Positions 19,863-28,211 of a stretch of DNA of 64,000 nucleotides are shown here, piece by piece. The translations under genes and the position numbers were made by a program. Every line of letters begins with the position of its first letter. Position 1 is the stretch's first letter. The DNA lies in assembly GCF_004011835.1 (NCBI RefSeq), contig NZ_RKLN01000001.1, forward strand, positions 496,001 through 560,000, written 5' to 3'. Source of the stretch: Rhodococcus spongiicola (lineage in GTDB: Bacteria > Actinomycetota > Actinomycetes > Mycobacteriales > Mycobacteriaceae). Under the pieces are notes generated by a model. That model did no database searches. It was not told where the DNA came from and saw only the letters and a list, made by a program, of their open reading frames with translations.

Positions 19863-20258
19863 ATGGCAGGCACAGGCGACAACACGAAGACGGACACCAC
19901 GAAGACGGGCACCGCGAAGACCGCGACGATCTACCACAACCCCCGCTGCAGCACGTCGCGGAACACGCTGAAGCTCATCGAGGAAGCCGGCGTCACGGCG
20001 ACCGTCGTCAAGTACCTCGACACGCCGCCCTCCCGAGACGGCCTGCGCAAACTCCTCGACGACGCCGGCCTGCGCCCGAGCGAGGCCATCCGCAAGAAGG
20101 AAGCACTGTACAAAGAACTCGGGCTGGCGACGGCTACGGAAGACGAACTGCTCGAAGCGATGGTCGACCACCCGATCCTCATCGAGCGGCCGATCGTCGT
20201 AACCGATCGTGGCACCGTCCTGGCGCGCCCCTACGAGAAGGTGCGCGAGATCCTCTAG
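19863..20258 (+). CDS. arsC: ArsC-type arsenate reductase
   Basis: A 131-residue glutaredoxin-coupled arsenate reductase-like protein. The catalytic cysteine is C29 in IYHNPRCSTSRNTL; the anion-binding arginine region is IERPIVVTDRG. The first 20 residues are a Lys/Thr/Asp/Gly tail encoded by a 15-bp repeat. No arsR, arsB or acr3 is nearby, so a role in arsenic resistance is not supported by context. The stop is 8 nt from the convergent arginine deiminase stop. ATG 19863 is chosen over the unsupported upstream extension. Confidence 0.9.
   Translation: MAGTGDNTKTDTTKTGTAKTATIYHNPRCSTSRNTLKLIEEAGVTATVVKYLDTPPSRDGLRKLLDDAGLRPSEAIRKKEALYKELGLATATEDELLEAMVDHPILIERPIVVTDRGTVLARPYEKVREIL
19884..19913 (+). 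repeat. 15-bp tandem repeat in arsC 5' end
   Basis: ACGAAGACGGACACC and ACGAAGACGGGCACC are adjacent and followed by a partial third unit, encoding the TKTDTTKTGTAKT tail. Confidence 0.8.
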
Positions 20259-20266
20259 ATCGGTAG

Positions 20267-21493
20267 TCAGCCCAACGGATCGCGAGCGAGTGGGCACGCC
20301 ATGCACCTTGGTCCGCCCCGGCCTGACCCCAGTTCGGACCCCGCTATCCGTACCACTTCGATGTCGGACGCCTCCATCCGGGCATTCGTCTCGGCGTTTC
20401 GCTCGTACGCCACAACGACACCGGGCGCCAGGGCGAGGGTGTTGTTCCCGTCGTCCCACTGCTCACGTTCGGCGACAACATGATCGAGCCCCGTGTCGAT
20501 CACCCGAAGCTTGTCGATGCCCATCGCGACCGCGGCGGCCTCGAGGAACGGCTCCGGCCCACCGATGGCGACCAGCCCGTCCTTGTATCTAATTGTGTAC
20601 GCCGACAATGTATCCCGCACTACCGGATACATCACCACAGTGTCGGAGTCGACCATGGTCAGCACCGTGTCGAGGTGCATCGACGCTCGGGTCTGCTCGA
20701 TCGGTACCGCAAGCACGGTGTGCGCGAGCCCGTCCTCGAACACACTGCGTGCCAACGCTTCCGCACCTGCCGGCGTGGTACGTTCCCCAACTCCCACTGC
20801 AATCACGCCGGGTGCCAGCAGCAACACGTCTCCGCCCTCAACCGGTGCGGTGTGCGATTCGTATGCGCGCCGCACTCCGCGAAATCGCGGATGGTGCGCG
20901 TAGATCAGATCGGTCAACGACGCCTCCCGCACCCGCGCCGCGAGTGCAAGCGAGGTGATCGCGAACCGGCCACCGACCCAGAACGACGAGTCCCGCGTGA
21001 AGAGCAGATTGGGCAGGGGGTCGATGACGAAGTCGGCACCGTGATGCATCAGACGAACCAACGAGGGCGTCGCAGCGCCAGTGCCGATCGGCAACTCGTC
21101 GAACGTCATGCCGGCGGTGAGGATCGCGGACAATTCGACGGCGGGTACACCTCGCAGGTGGGCAGCCAGGTCCTCGGCCAGCGCGTGTCCGAGCTTGCGT
21201 GGGTCCACTGCAGCCGCGATACCCTGCATGCGCGCCGCCCCGCTCGTCGTCAGGGTTTCGGTGAGCAGGTCGGCTAGTAGCAGCACCTCAACGCCATGGC
21301 CGCGCAGCACGTCGGCGAAGGCGTCGTGCTCGTCCTGGGCGCGATCAACCCAGGGCAGTCCGTCGAACAGAAGTTGATCATTGTTGCGGGGCGTGAGGCG
21401 TTTGAGCTCGTCGCCGGGGCGATGCAGCAGCACCGCCCGCAGCGTTCCCACTTCGGTATCGACGCCCAACGCGGGTCGCTCTCGCGCGCTCAT
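20267..21493 (-). CDS. arcA: Arginine deiminase
   Basis: A 408-residue enzyme that hydrolyses arginine to citrulline and ammonia. Guanidino-group motifs are [55 protein letters not shown] and C-terminal [10 protein letters not shown], with C397 the likely nucleophile. Start ATG 21493 has a TACCGT hexamer 6 nt upstream (leaderless). No arcB, arcC or arginine/ornithine antiporter is adjacent, so it is not a classical ADI operon; the mycobacterial homologue Rv1001 is likewise alone. Confidence 0.96.
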   Translation of the reverse strand: MSARERPALGVDTEVGTLRAVLLHRPGDELKRLTPRNNDQLLFDGLPWVDRAQDEHDAFADVLRGHGVEVLLLADLLTETLTTSGAARMQGIAAAVDPRKLGHALAEDLAAHLRGVPAVELSAILTAGMTFDELPIGTGAATPSLVRLMHHGADFVIDPLPNLLFTRDSSFWVGGRFAITSLALAARVREASLTDLIYAHHPRFRGVRRAYESHTAPVEGGDVLLLAPGVIAVGVGERTTPAGAEALARSVFEDGLAHTVLAVPIEQTRASMHLDTVLTMVDSDTVVMYPVVRDTLSAYTIRYKDGLVAIGGPEPFLEAAAVAMGIDKLRVIDTGLDHVVAEREQWDDGNNTLALAPGVVVAYERNAETNARMEASDIEVVRIAGSELGSGRGGPRCMACPLARDPLG

Positions 21494-21499
21494 GGCTAA

Positions 21500-21505
21500 A
21501 CGGTA
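21500..21505 (-). promoter_or_regulatory. Putative -10 of leaderless arcA
   Basis: Minus-strand TACCGT followed by 6 nt and the ATG of arcA. Confidence 0.45.
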
Positions 21506-21580
21506 GTCCCGCACACGACTCTCGGCACCCCACAATCCTCGACTATCGTCGGGGCTATCGGCACTGGGAGGCCCGACGCC

Positions 21581-22042
21581 GTGGACATGCAGGATTGGAA
21601 CGCCAAAGAGCTCACCCCGGCACAGCTGTCCGACCGCAGCGGAGTGGCGGTCTCGGCGCTGCTGTTCTACGAGCGTGAGGGCCTGATCTCGAGCCGTCGG
21701 ACGAGCGGCAACCAGCGTCGGTACAAGCGCGACGTGCTGCGCAGAGTCGCGTTCATCCGGGTGTCACAGCGTGTCGGTATCCCGCTCGCGGAGATACGCG
21801 ACGCGCTCGCGATCTTGCCCGACGGCCACACGCCTACCCGCAACGACTGGGCCCGCCTGTCCGACCACTGGCACTCCGACCTCAACCGCCGGATAGAACA
21901 GCTCACGCGACTGCGTGACGATCTGACCAACTGCATCGGGTGCGGATGTCTCTCCCTCCCGAATTGCGCGCTGGCGAATCCGCACGACGAACTGGGAGAG
22001 GAAGGACCGGGCGCCCGAGACCTCGATGTCGAGCTTGAATGA
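21581..22042 (+). CDS. soxR: SoxR-type redox-sensing MerR regulator
   Basis: A 153-residue MerR-family activator. The N-terminal winged helix begins at [25 protein letters not shown]; a dimerisation helix follows; the [2Fe-2S] ligands are C118, C121, C123 and C129 ([12 protein letters not shown]), exactly the SoxR CX2CXCX5C spacing. In actinobacteria SoxR responds to redox-active compounds and often controls nearby oxidoreductases; the convergent SDR at 22152 could be such a target, but no binding site was verified. GTG start with GGGAGG upstream. Confidence 0.94.
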   Translation: MDMQDWNAKELTPAQLSDRSGVAVSALLFYEREGLISSRRTSGNQRRYKRDVLRRVAFIRVSQRVGIPLAEIRDALAILPDGHTPTRNDWARLSDHWHSDLNRRIEQLTRLRDDLTNCIGCGCLSLPNCALANPHDELGEEGPGARDLDVELE

Positions 22043-22151
22043 ACCCACTCGAGCCGGTTCAGGTGCGGAAGCCCCGTTCGCGAGAAGTGTTGTCGTAATT
22101 GTCGTTTCGTCGCCCGACGCGGTCCCTGGGACCGGTGGCAAGCCCCGGTGA

Positions 22152-22991
22152 CTACAGCAGCTTACTGAACTGGTCGTTGGCCTTCTGCATCACGAACTCG
22201 TACGGGGGCGCGAACTTTCGGGCCCACCAATACCCGAAGCGGATGTCCGTCGACGTGTACACCATGAAGCGGTTCTTCTCTATGCCGGCGAGGATGCAAT
22301 CGGCCACCCGCTCGGGCGTGACGGCTCGCTTCTCGAACAGACCGGTGAGCTTCATGATCCGTGGATCGGAGCGGTCCACGCCCGCGATCTCGACCGTGCC
22401 CACAAGGGGCGTACGAACCCCTCCGGGAACGACGAGGCTCACACCGATGCCGTGTCGCTTGAGGTCGAAGCGCAGCACCTCGGACACACCCCTCAATCCG
22501 AACTTGCTGGCGCTGTATGCGGCATGCCATGGCAGCGCTAGAAGGCCCGCCGCCGACGAGACATTGACCAGATGACCGCCCCGTCCAGCCGCGATCATCG
22601 GAGGCACGAATCGTTCGATGATATGGATCGGCCCCATCAGATTCACATCAACCATCGACTTCCAGTGGCGATGCTCGAGATTCTCGACGGTGCCCCACGC
22701 GGAGATCCCAGCGACGTTCATCACGACGTCGAGGCTGCCGAACTGCTCGTGGATCGTGTCCGCGAAGGCGGTGACCGCGTCGAAGTCGGAGATATCGAAC
22801 GCGCGCGAGAAACTCACCGTGCCGCCCGCGTGGCCGACTGCCGCGACCGTCTCCGCCAGGCCTACCTCGTTGACGTCGGTTAGGAACAGTTCCGCACCCT
22901 GGGCGGCCGCAGCGAGCGCGGTGGCGCGCCCGATACCGCTGGCAGCCCCCGTGACCAGACACTTCCTACCGTCGAGCGTTTTGATCGCCAT
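22152..22991 (-). CDS. Short-chain dehydrogenase/reductase
   Basis: A 279-residue classical SDR. Cofactor motif VTGAASGIGRATALAAAAQG, then NVAGI, catalytic S in LVNVSSAAGLLALPWH, and Y-x3-K in YSASKFGLRG. The C-terminal extension ending in ARKFAPPYEFVMQKAND is shared with mycobacterial SDRs of unknown substrate. Start ATG 22991 (MAIKTLDGRKCLVTG) is preferred over the 30-codon longer frame. A purine-rich GGGGGGAA lies upstream. Confidence 0.93.
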   Translation of the reverse strand: MAIKTLDGRKCLVTGAASGIGRATALAAAAQGAELFLTDVNEVGLAETVAAVGHAGGTVSFSRAFDISDFDAVTAFADTIHEQFGSLDVVMNVAGISAWGTVENLEHRHWKSMVDVNLMGPIHIIERFVPPMIAAGRGGHLVNVSSAAGLLALPWHAAYSASKFGLRGVSEVLRFDLKRHGIGVSLVVPGGVRTPLVGTVEIAGVDRSDPRIMKLTGLFEKRAVTPERVADCILAGIEKNRFMVYTSTDIRFGYWWARKFAPPYEFVMQKANDQFSKLL

Positions 22992-23106
22992 CGCGTGCTG
23001 TTCCCCCCGCCTTCGTCGATCGGTTTCGATCCGTGCCCGGCAGTGTACGTGCCGCGGCCGGTGCCGGGCGATCTTCGGCACCGATCCAAGACGAAGAGCG
23101 GAAGCT

Positions 23107-23262
23107 TCAGAGGCGGTGTGTCATTTCGTCCTGATAGTCGCGGATGGTCTTTTCGATTCCCTCCGCGTCCTCGGGACGCCCGTGGCTGCGGGCTTCATCC
23201 GCCCGCTCACGAAGCACGCGAATCGCCCTGCGCAATTCGTTGTCGCTCATTCTGCGGTCCAT
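23107..23262 (-). CDS. Small 51-residue hypothetical protein
   Basis: A short ORF in the gap between the SDR and the EspR-like gene. It begins MDRRMSDNELRRAIRVLR and ends DYQDEMTHRL. It is highly charged and predicted helical (heptad-like Leu/Ile/Ala spacing), with no membrane helix or cysteine. The second Met at 23250 is an alternative start. GC-rich third positions agree with real coding. I do not recognise a family. It may be a small coiled-coil partner or regulator, which is only a guess. Confidence 0.55.
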   Translation of the reverse strand: MDRRMSDNELRRAIRVLRERADEARSHGRPEDAEGIEKTIRDYQDEMTHRL

Positions 23263-23470
23263 GGATCCAATTTTCCCTTACGGACACCTCCATTTTCCAG
23301 ACCTCCGACTCGCCACGCGGTCGTCGCCACACCCCAGAGCCTGTCGAGCTATCGCAAGGCTATTGAGCTTTCAAAGGGCTGTTGCACCGTCGCGGGCGGA
23401 GTGAGGCATTGGCGGATCGAACAATCGATCAATCACCATTCTCGAGCTACCCTATGGCTATCTGCGGTGT

Positions 23471-23476
23471 TACTAT
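23471..23476 (+). promoter_or_regulatory. Putative -10 of the leaderless EspR-like gene
   Basis: TACTAT followed by 7 nt and the ATG at 23484. Confidence 0.5.
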
Positions 23477-23483
23477 CGTCGCG

Positions 23484-23900
23484 ATGTCTGACTTCGCTGA
23501 GCGGCTCAACAGGCTCTTCGAGAGCGTCCATCCCCCGGGACGGAAGCCACACACGAACGCGGAGGTGGCGAATGCGCTCATCGCGGATGGCCACAAGATT
23601 TCGAAGCCGTACATCTCGCAATTGCGTTCGGGACAGCGGAGCAACCCCTCCGACGAGACGGTCGCGGCCTTCGCGAAGTTCTTCAAGGTGAAGCCGGCGT
23701 ACTTCTTCAACGACATCTACGCCGCGAAGGTCGACCACGACCTCGAACTCCTGTCACAGCTGCAGGGCTACGCGCTGCGCAGGCTCACGACCCGCGCATT
23801 CGACCTGTCCGAGGAATCACAGTCCCTGCTGACCACGCTCGCGGAGAAGTTGCGAGCAGCGGAGGGCCTCCCCGAGATTCCACCAGACGCATCGACCTGA
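23484..23900 (+). CDS. EspR-like nucleoid-associated HTH regulator
   Basis: A 138-residue protein with an N-terminal XRE-type helix-turn-helix (AERLNRLFESVHPPGRKPHTNAEVANAL, then KPYISQLRSGQRSNPSDETVAAFAKFFKV) and a C-terminal helical dimerisation segment (ELLSQLQGYALRRLTTRAFDL). The RLNRLFxxVxPPGRxPHT and SQLRSGxRxNPS blocks match what I recall of mycobacterial EspR (Rv3849), a DNA-bridging nucleoid protein that also controls the ESX-1 accessory operon. No ESX genes are nearby. ATG 23484 is favoured over the longer frame by the hexamer upstream. Confidence 0.88.
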   Translation: MSDFAERLNRLFESVHPPGRKPHTNAEVANALIADGHKISKPYISQLRSGQRSNPSDETVAAFAKFFKVKPAYFFNDIYAAKVDHDLELLSQLQGYALRRLTTRAFDLSEESQSLLTTLAEKLRAAEGLPEIPPDAST

Positions 23901-23954
23901 ACAGGGGAAGCGCGGATACACTCCACAGCGCGCGAAAGATGCTACGAAACACGC

Positions 23955-23988
23955 AAAGAGGCCCCCTCCTACCGGAGGGGGCCTCTTT
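23955..23988. terminator. Perfect 15-bp terminator shared by EspR-like gene and tRNA
   Basis: AAAGAGGCCCCCTCC (23955-23969) pairs perfectly with 23974-23988 around a 4-nt loop. A T-run follows on the plus strand and on the minus strand, so it can terminate both convergent transcripts. Confidence 0.9.
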
Positions 23989-23993
23989 TCCAG

Positions 23994-24066
23994 TGGAGCT
24001 GAGGGGAATCGAACCCCTGACCTCTTCGATGCGAACGAAGCGCGCTACCAACTGCGCCACAGCCCC
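23994..24066 (-). tRNA. tRNA-Ala, anticodon CGC
   Basis: A complete 73-nt cloverleaf on the minus strand. Acceptor stem GGGGCTG pairs with CAGCTCC and includes the G3-U70 wobble that identifies alanine tRNAs; discriminator A73. Anticodon stem CTTCG/CGAAG encloses loop TTCGCAT, so the anticodon is CGC (codon GCG). The T-arm is AGGGG-TTCGATT-CCCCT. CCA is not encoded. A strong terminator lies immediately downstream. Confidence 0.97.
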
Positions 24067-24249
24067 GAGCTGCGGCCCCACTAGCGCTGACCGCTCGCAA
24101 ACTCTAACAGGACACGACGGCGGACGACGAATCACCTGCTCAGGCTACGCACGCCGGCCGGGAGCGGAATGCCGCGTCACCGTAATAGCCGTCACCGTAA
24201 TGGCCAAGGCCGCCACAGCAAACGGGGCTATGTCGTTGCGGCGACCGGA

Positions 24250-25074
24250 TCACATGCCGGACGCACGCCGCATCGCGTCGCCGTATTCGTCGTAGACGTC
24301 ATACTCCTCGTACTCGTCAGCCCCCTCGAAATGCTCGAGGTGGTCGAAGACCGGATCTTCGTCGTCGACCTCGAGCACCACGGCGCCGGGACGACGCAGT
24401 CGGGACGGCACAAGGCGCAATTCCTCATCGGAGTCCGATTCCACCCCGAGTCGGGAGCGGACCAGGCGTGCTGAACGGCGGCGGCGGATCTCCTGCTCCA
24501 GATTGACCTGACGGCGCAAGTAGCCCAGGTAGCCGACGAGACTGCAGCTGAAGGCCGCAAAGGCCCACCACATTACGGCGCTGACAGCCATCGCCAGCGC
24601 TGCCGTGAGAATCGCTGCGAACATGAGTCCGAGGACTGCGCGCTGCCGAAACTGGTACCGCGCCGCGCTCGCGATCGCGTCGGCCTCAGGGTCGAATCCT
24701 CCGCGACCGCGCCGGCTCGGCACGAAATCCCGCGCTGTGTCGCGCTCGTAGTCGTCGTTCATCATCTCGGAATCCATCAACTCGGAATCCATCAACTCGG
24801 AATCGGCGTGAACGTCCATTCCGTCCTCCGCGTGTGTCGCGTACATGTCGTCACCATCGTGATCGGTGGGTTCGTAGTGCCAATTCGGATCGCTGCGATG
24901 TCCGACGGCCGGACCGCGTGCCAGGCGCTCGCGGCCCCCGTGAAACAGCACCCGGGTGGCGAGCGCCGCATCCGTCGTCTGACGGATTCGAGGTCGCTTG
25001 TTGACGAGCATCGGAACCAGGACGAACAGCCAGACGGCGACCAGCGCGATCCAGATGATCGAAGAACTCGGCAT
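24250..25074 (-). CDS. SepX/GlpR-like divisome membrane protein
   Basis: A 274-residue membrane protein. An N-terminal helix (MPSSSIIWIALVAVWLFVLVPMLV) is followed by NKRPRIRQTTDAALATRVL, a cytoplasmic acidic linker with a SELMD repeat, two adjacent helices (VLGLMFAAILTAALAMAVSAV and MWWAFAAFSCSLVGYLGYL), a basic stretch (EIRRRRSARLVRSR) and an acidic Glu/Asp/Tyr-rich tail. This layout and the galU-glp-rimJ neighbourhood match SepX (Streptomyces) and GlpR (Corynebacterium), the membrane receptor of the gephyrin-like protein Glp in division and polar growth. ATG 25074 has GGAGGAGG upstream. Here a porin gene separates it from rimJ. Confidence 0.87.
   Translation of the reverse strand: MPSSSIIWIALVAVWLFVLVPMLVNKRPRIRQTTDAALATRVLFHGGRERLARGPAVGHRSDPNWHYEPTDHDGDDMYATHAEDGMDVHADSELMDSELMDSEMMNDDYERDTARDFVPSRRGRGGFDPEADAIASAARYQFRQRAVLGLMFAAILTAALAMAVSAVMWWAFAAFSCSLVGYLGYLRRQVNLEQEIRRRRSARLVRSRLGVESDSDEELRLVPSRLRRPGAVVLEVDDEDPVFDHLEHFEGADEYEEYDVYDEYGDAMRRASGM
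24766..24806 (-). repeat. 15-bp repeat encoding SELMD in sepX/glpR
   Basis: Two perfect 15-bp units (24766-24780, 24781-24795) and a partial third encode SELMD-SELMD-SEMMN in the acidic linker. Confidence 0.85.
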
Positions 25075-25484
25075 ACCGGCGACCTCCTCCCATTCGTCGA
25101 CCAGCACTGATGATGCCAAGACCCTGCTCACAGTAGTGGCATCCAGCCACCCGTTGCCGCAGGCGCGCCGACTCAGATTTCGCAGAAACCACACCCATCA
25201 CTGACTTATCATTCGTCGAAACGAGATTGCGGGCTCGAGATCCGGTGGGTCGACCCCGGGTCTCCGATACGGCAAACCGGATAAAGCACACGAGGGGGAG
25301 GTATCGGACAGTTGCGTTCGAAAACGTGCCGGTTCCTTGATCGAATTAGCGACAACACGTAGCTGAAATCATACGAAGCTGTGACAAAGAATGGATACTG
25401 AACCCGACGAAAGCCGCTCGGCAGCCGTCCCGACTATGGCCTAGGCCGACGCCTGTCGGCCGAAACTCAAGACAAGGAATTCCA
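25075..25484. other. Divergent intergenic region, sepX/glpR and porin
   Basis: About 410 bp without a supported gene. A 7-bp hairpin (25444-25461, GGCCGAC-GCCT-GTCGGCC) sits just before the porin Shine-Dalgarno, so the porin has a structured leader. GATACT at 25394-25399 is a weak -10 candidate without a clear -35. Confidence 0.4.
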
Positions 25485-26186
25485 ATGCGCGTGAATCACC
25501 GGTCTTCTCTCCGCCGTAGGCTCACCAAATCCGGCACCGCCGTCATCGCGGGGGCCGCGGCGCTCATGCTGACGGTCTCCGTCGGCACCGCAGGCGCCGG
25601 GATCACCTATCAGCCGGACAGTTTCAACTCACTCGAAACCCTGGACGGCTGGACACTCAACCTCGCACAGCTAGGACAATCCATCAACAGCGTTCCCCCG
25701 CTGTCGGGTGTCGCCACGTCGCGGGACATGTTCGCCAGCCAGCGAGCCATCGCGACCGTCACCGGTCAGGGCAGCGCCCCATTGACCGGCGGCGTGCTCG
25801 AGGTCGGCTACCAGATCGGCTACCAGGTGGACTTCGCAGGTGCCATTCTCGAAGCCGGTGCGGGAGTCGTACCGGCCGCGGCCGTCGCCATCGACTTCGG
25901 GAGCATCGACTTCAACCCATTCGACAACGTGGCGGTCGAGTTCGCCGTCGAGACCCCGATCGAAGGCGCGATCGCCTTGGAGGTCCTCCCCGGCGAGATC
26001 GCGACGGTCGCGGTACAGCAGAAGGAGTGCGTGTACACGCAGTGCGCGATCACCCTTCGTGACATCCACCTCGATCTCGACGGCGCAGTCGGGTTGGTGT
26101 CGGTGCGCTCGTACGCACTGTTCACCTCGACCACCGACCTCTCTGACGACGTCCTCATGAGCTACGGAGAAGCAATCATCGTCTGA
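25485..26186 (+). CDS. MspA-family outer-membrane porin
   Basis: A 233-residue exported protein. Residues 1 to about 39 form a long signal peptide (basic start, then TAVIAGAAALMLTVSVGTAGA). The mature part has WTLNLAQLGQSINSVPPLSGVATSRDMFASQRAIATVTGQG and GGVLEVGYQIGYQVD, the diagnostic MspA pattern. MspA octamers form hydrophilic channels in the mycolic-acid outer membrane, which implies a mycolate-bearing host. Two cysteines (KECVYTQC) late in the protein may form a disulfide. AAGGA lies 8 nt before the ATG. It is inserted, on the opposite strand, into the rimJ-sepX junction. Confidence 0.92.
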   Translation: MRVNHRSSLRRRLTKSGTAVIAGAAALMLTVSVGTAGAGITYQPDSFNSLETLDGWTLNLAQLGQSINSVPPLSGVATSRDMFASQRAIATVTGQGSAPLTGGVLEVGYQIGYQVDFAGAILEAGAGVVPAAAVAIDFGSIDFNPFDNVAVEFAVETPIEGAIALEVLPGEIATVAVQQKECVYTQCAITLRDIHLDLDGAVGLVSVRSYALFTSTTDLSDDVLMSYGEAIIV

Positions 26187-26209
26187 CGGTCATCGTGTGA
26201 CACGGCCCA

Positions 26210-26243
26210 ACGGCCCCGCCGGAAGCGAACCCGGCGGGGCCGT
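26210..26243. terminator. 13-bp hairpin between porin and rimJ
   Basis: ACGGCCCCGCCGG (26210-26222) and its complement (26231-26243) enclose an 8-nt loop, between the convergent porin and rimJ ends. Confidence 0.85.
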
Positions 26244-26256
26244 TCCGCGCCCGGGA

Positions 26257-26892
26257 CTACGCCCAGCTGGCGCGTCCGGCGCGCACCAATCGATCGGAAA
26301 CCGACCCGGGGACCTCCTCGACAGTCATCGCCACCAGCAAGTGATCTCGCCATTGGCCGTCGACGTCGAGGTATCGCCGCAACAGTCCCTCCTCGCGGAA
26401 GCCGACGTGTTGCAGGACGGCGCGGCTCGCGAGGTTCTCAGGCCGCACGGTGGCCTCGACCCGGTGCAGACCCATCGGACCGAAGCAGTGGTCCAGGCCG
26501 AGGGCGAGCGCCGCCGTCGCGACCCCGTGGCCACTCACCGACTTGTCCACCCAGTAGCCGATCCACGCCGAGAACAACGCTCCGCGGACAATGTTGCCGA
26601 CCGTGATCTGGCCACGGAAGGAGCCGTCGACGTCGATGACCATCGGCAGCATCCGGCCCCGGCGTGCCTCCGCTCGCAGGCTCGAGCACAGCCCCGGCCA
26701 CGCCGTGACGTGGTGCCGGTCGGCCCATGAGGCCTGCCCGGTCGGTTCCCACGGCTCGAGGTCCTCACGATTCTCGATGCGCAACCTGCTCCATACGGCG
26801 GCGTCCCGTAACCGAATGGGACGCAGGGTCACTCGGCCGGCGCGGACCCGCAGTGGGCCGACCCTGGCCGGCCAACCCGGATGAACGGACAC
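26257..26892 (-). CDS. rimJ: GNAT N-acetyltransferase, RimJ-like
   Basis: A 211-residue GNAT enzyme; RimJ-type members acetylate protein N-termini or small amines using acetyl-CoA. Visible: VTLRPIRLRDAAVWSRLR at the N-terminus, GQITVGNIVRGALFSAWIGYWVDKSVSGHGVATAALAL with the acetyl-CoA loop, and the C-terminal LHRVEATVRPENLASRAVLQHVGFREEGLLRRYL. The product aligns from VHPGWPARVGPL, so GTG 26892, 8 nt after the glp stop, is preferred to the ATG at 26931 inside glp. It is part of the conserved galU-glp-rimJ-sepX order. Confidence 0.92.
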   Translation of the reverse strand: MSVHPGWPARVGPLRVRAGRVTLRPIRLRDAAVWSRLRIENREDLEPWEPTGQASWADRHHVTAWPGLCSSLRAEARRGRMLPMVIDVDGSFRGQITVGNIVRGALFSAWIGYWVDKSVSGHGVATAALALGLDHCFGPMGLHRVEATVRPENLASRAVLQHVGFREEGLLRRYLDVDGQWRDHLLVAMTVEEVPGSVSDRLVRAGRASWA

Positions 26893-26899
26893 TTTCCGC

Positions 26900-28159
26900 T
26901 CAGCCCCGTTGTGCAAGGAAGGCGACTTCAACCTCTTCTCCGGCGCGAATCTCGGTTACCTCCGGCTCCAAGTGAACCAGACAATTGGCCTCGGCCAAGG
27001 TCGCCAGCAGGTGCGACGAGGCGCCAGGTGCCCCGCCGAGCGCCTGGACGAGGTACTCCCCCGTCTCTTCGTCCCGCATGAGCTGGCCACGCAGGAATCC
27101 TTTCCGGTTCGCGATGGAGGTGATCGGAGCCACCGCGCGAGCGGTGACAATCCTCCGCATCGGGTGACGACGACCCAGCGCGATCCGGATGATCGGTCGC
27201 ACCATGACCTCGAACACCACGAGCGCGCTCACCGGGTTCGACGGCAACAGGAAGGTGGGCACCTCGTCGCGGCCGAGCTGACCGAATCCCTGAACCGACC
27301 CCGGATGCATGGCCACGCGGTCGACCGTCAGATCGCCGAGGTCGGACAGTGCTTCGCGGACCTCGTCGGAGGCTCCTCCACCGACGGCACCTGCGATCAC
27401 CACGATCTCCGAGCGAATCAACTGGCCCTCGACGACCTCCCGAAGATGCCGGGGGTCCATCATCGCGATGCCGACCCGGTTGACGTCGGCTCCGGCGTCG
27501 CGAGCCGCGGCAGCGAGCGCGTAGGAATTGACGTCGTACACCTGGCCCGGTCCCGGTGTCCGGTGGATGTCGACGAGTTCACCTCCGACCGAGATGACCG
27601 ACAGGCGCGGACGTGGATGCACCAGCACCTTGTCGCGGCCGACGGCAGCGAGCAGTCCCACCTGAGCCGCGCCGATGATCGTGCCCGCCCGCACCGCGAC
27701 GTCGCCGGGCTGAACATCGTCGCCGGCACGGCGCACGTAGTCGCCGGAACGGACCGGCTTGTAGACCTTGATACGGGCGTGCCCGCCGTCGGTGCGGTCC
27801 ATCGGGAGCACCGCATCCGCCAGTGTCGGCAGTGGAGCGCCCGTGTTGACCCGCACGGCCTGACGCGGCTGCAACCGGATCGGCCGCCGCGATCCTGCCG
27901 CCACCTCCCCGACAACCGGGAGGGTCAGTTCGGTGGGCTCACCATCCTCGCCGCGGATGTCCGTGCCCGCGGCGAGGACGTCGACGCTGCGCACCGCGTA
28001 GCCGTCGATGGCGGCTTGGTCGAAGCCGGGCAGCGGCCTTTCGGTCACCACTTCTTCGGCGCACAACAATCCTTGGGCCTCGGAGATCGCAACCCGGACT
28101 GGCCGGGGCGCCACCGCGGCGGCTGTCACTCGCGATTGCTGCTCCTCAACCGAGCGCAT
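26900..28159 (-). CDS. glp: Glp/MoeA-family protein (gephyrin-like)
   Basis: A 419-residue MoeA-fold protein: N-terminal EEQQSRVTAAAVAPRP, ERPLPGFDQAAIDGYAVR, GTGAPLPTLADAVLP-type loop (here NTGAPLPTLADAVLPMD), and the MogA-like domain with SVISVGGELV and PSNPVSALVVFE. The family can insert molybdate into molybdopterin, but the copy located between galU and rimJ is, in Corynebacterium, the division protein Glp that binds FtsZ and GlpR. Context therefore favours a divisome role; MoeA activity cannot be excluded. Several catalytic loops look altered (AGAVGGGASDEV where MoeA has GGVSxGxxD). ATG 28159 has GAGG upstream. Confidence 0.85.
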   Translation of the reverse strand: MRSVEEQQSRVTAAAVAPRPVRVAISEAQGLLCAEEVVTERPLPGFDQAAIDGYAVRSVDVLAAGTDIRGEDGEPTELTLPVVGEVAAGSRRPIRLQPRQAVRVNTGAPLPTLADAVLPMDRTDGGHARIKVYKPVRSGDYVRRAGDDVQPGDVAVRAGTIIGAAQVGLLAAVGRDKVLVHPRPRLSVISVGGELVDIHRTPGPGQVYDVNSYALAAAARDAGADVNRVGIAMMDPRHLREVVEGQLIRSEIVVIAGAVGGGASDEVREALSDLGDLTVDRVAMHPGSVQGFGQLGRDEVPTFLLPSNPVSALVVFEVMVRPIIRIALGRRHPMRRIVTARAVAPITSIANRKGFLRGQLMRDEETGEYLVQALGGAPGASSHLLATLAEANCLVHLEPEVTEIRAGEEVEVAFLAQRG

Positions 28160-28211
28160 GTGGTACCTCGTCCTCCCCACCCCGTCCACCCGCCCCTGTG
28201 CTACCGGAGTC

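Noticed and set aside
18704-20258. gntR-SDR-arsC as an arsenic resistance island
   Set aside because: No ArsR, ArsB/Acr3 or other arsenic gene; the genes lie on both strands and have unrelated relatives.
20267-21493. Arginine deiminase as part of an arc operon or defence island
   Set aside because: No arcB, arcC or antiporter adjacent, and the gene is single in this chromosomal order in mycobacteria.
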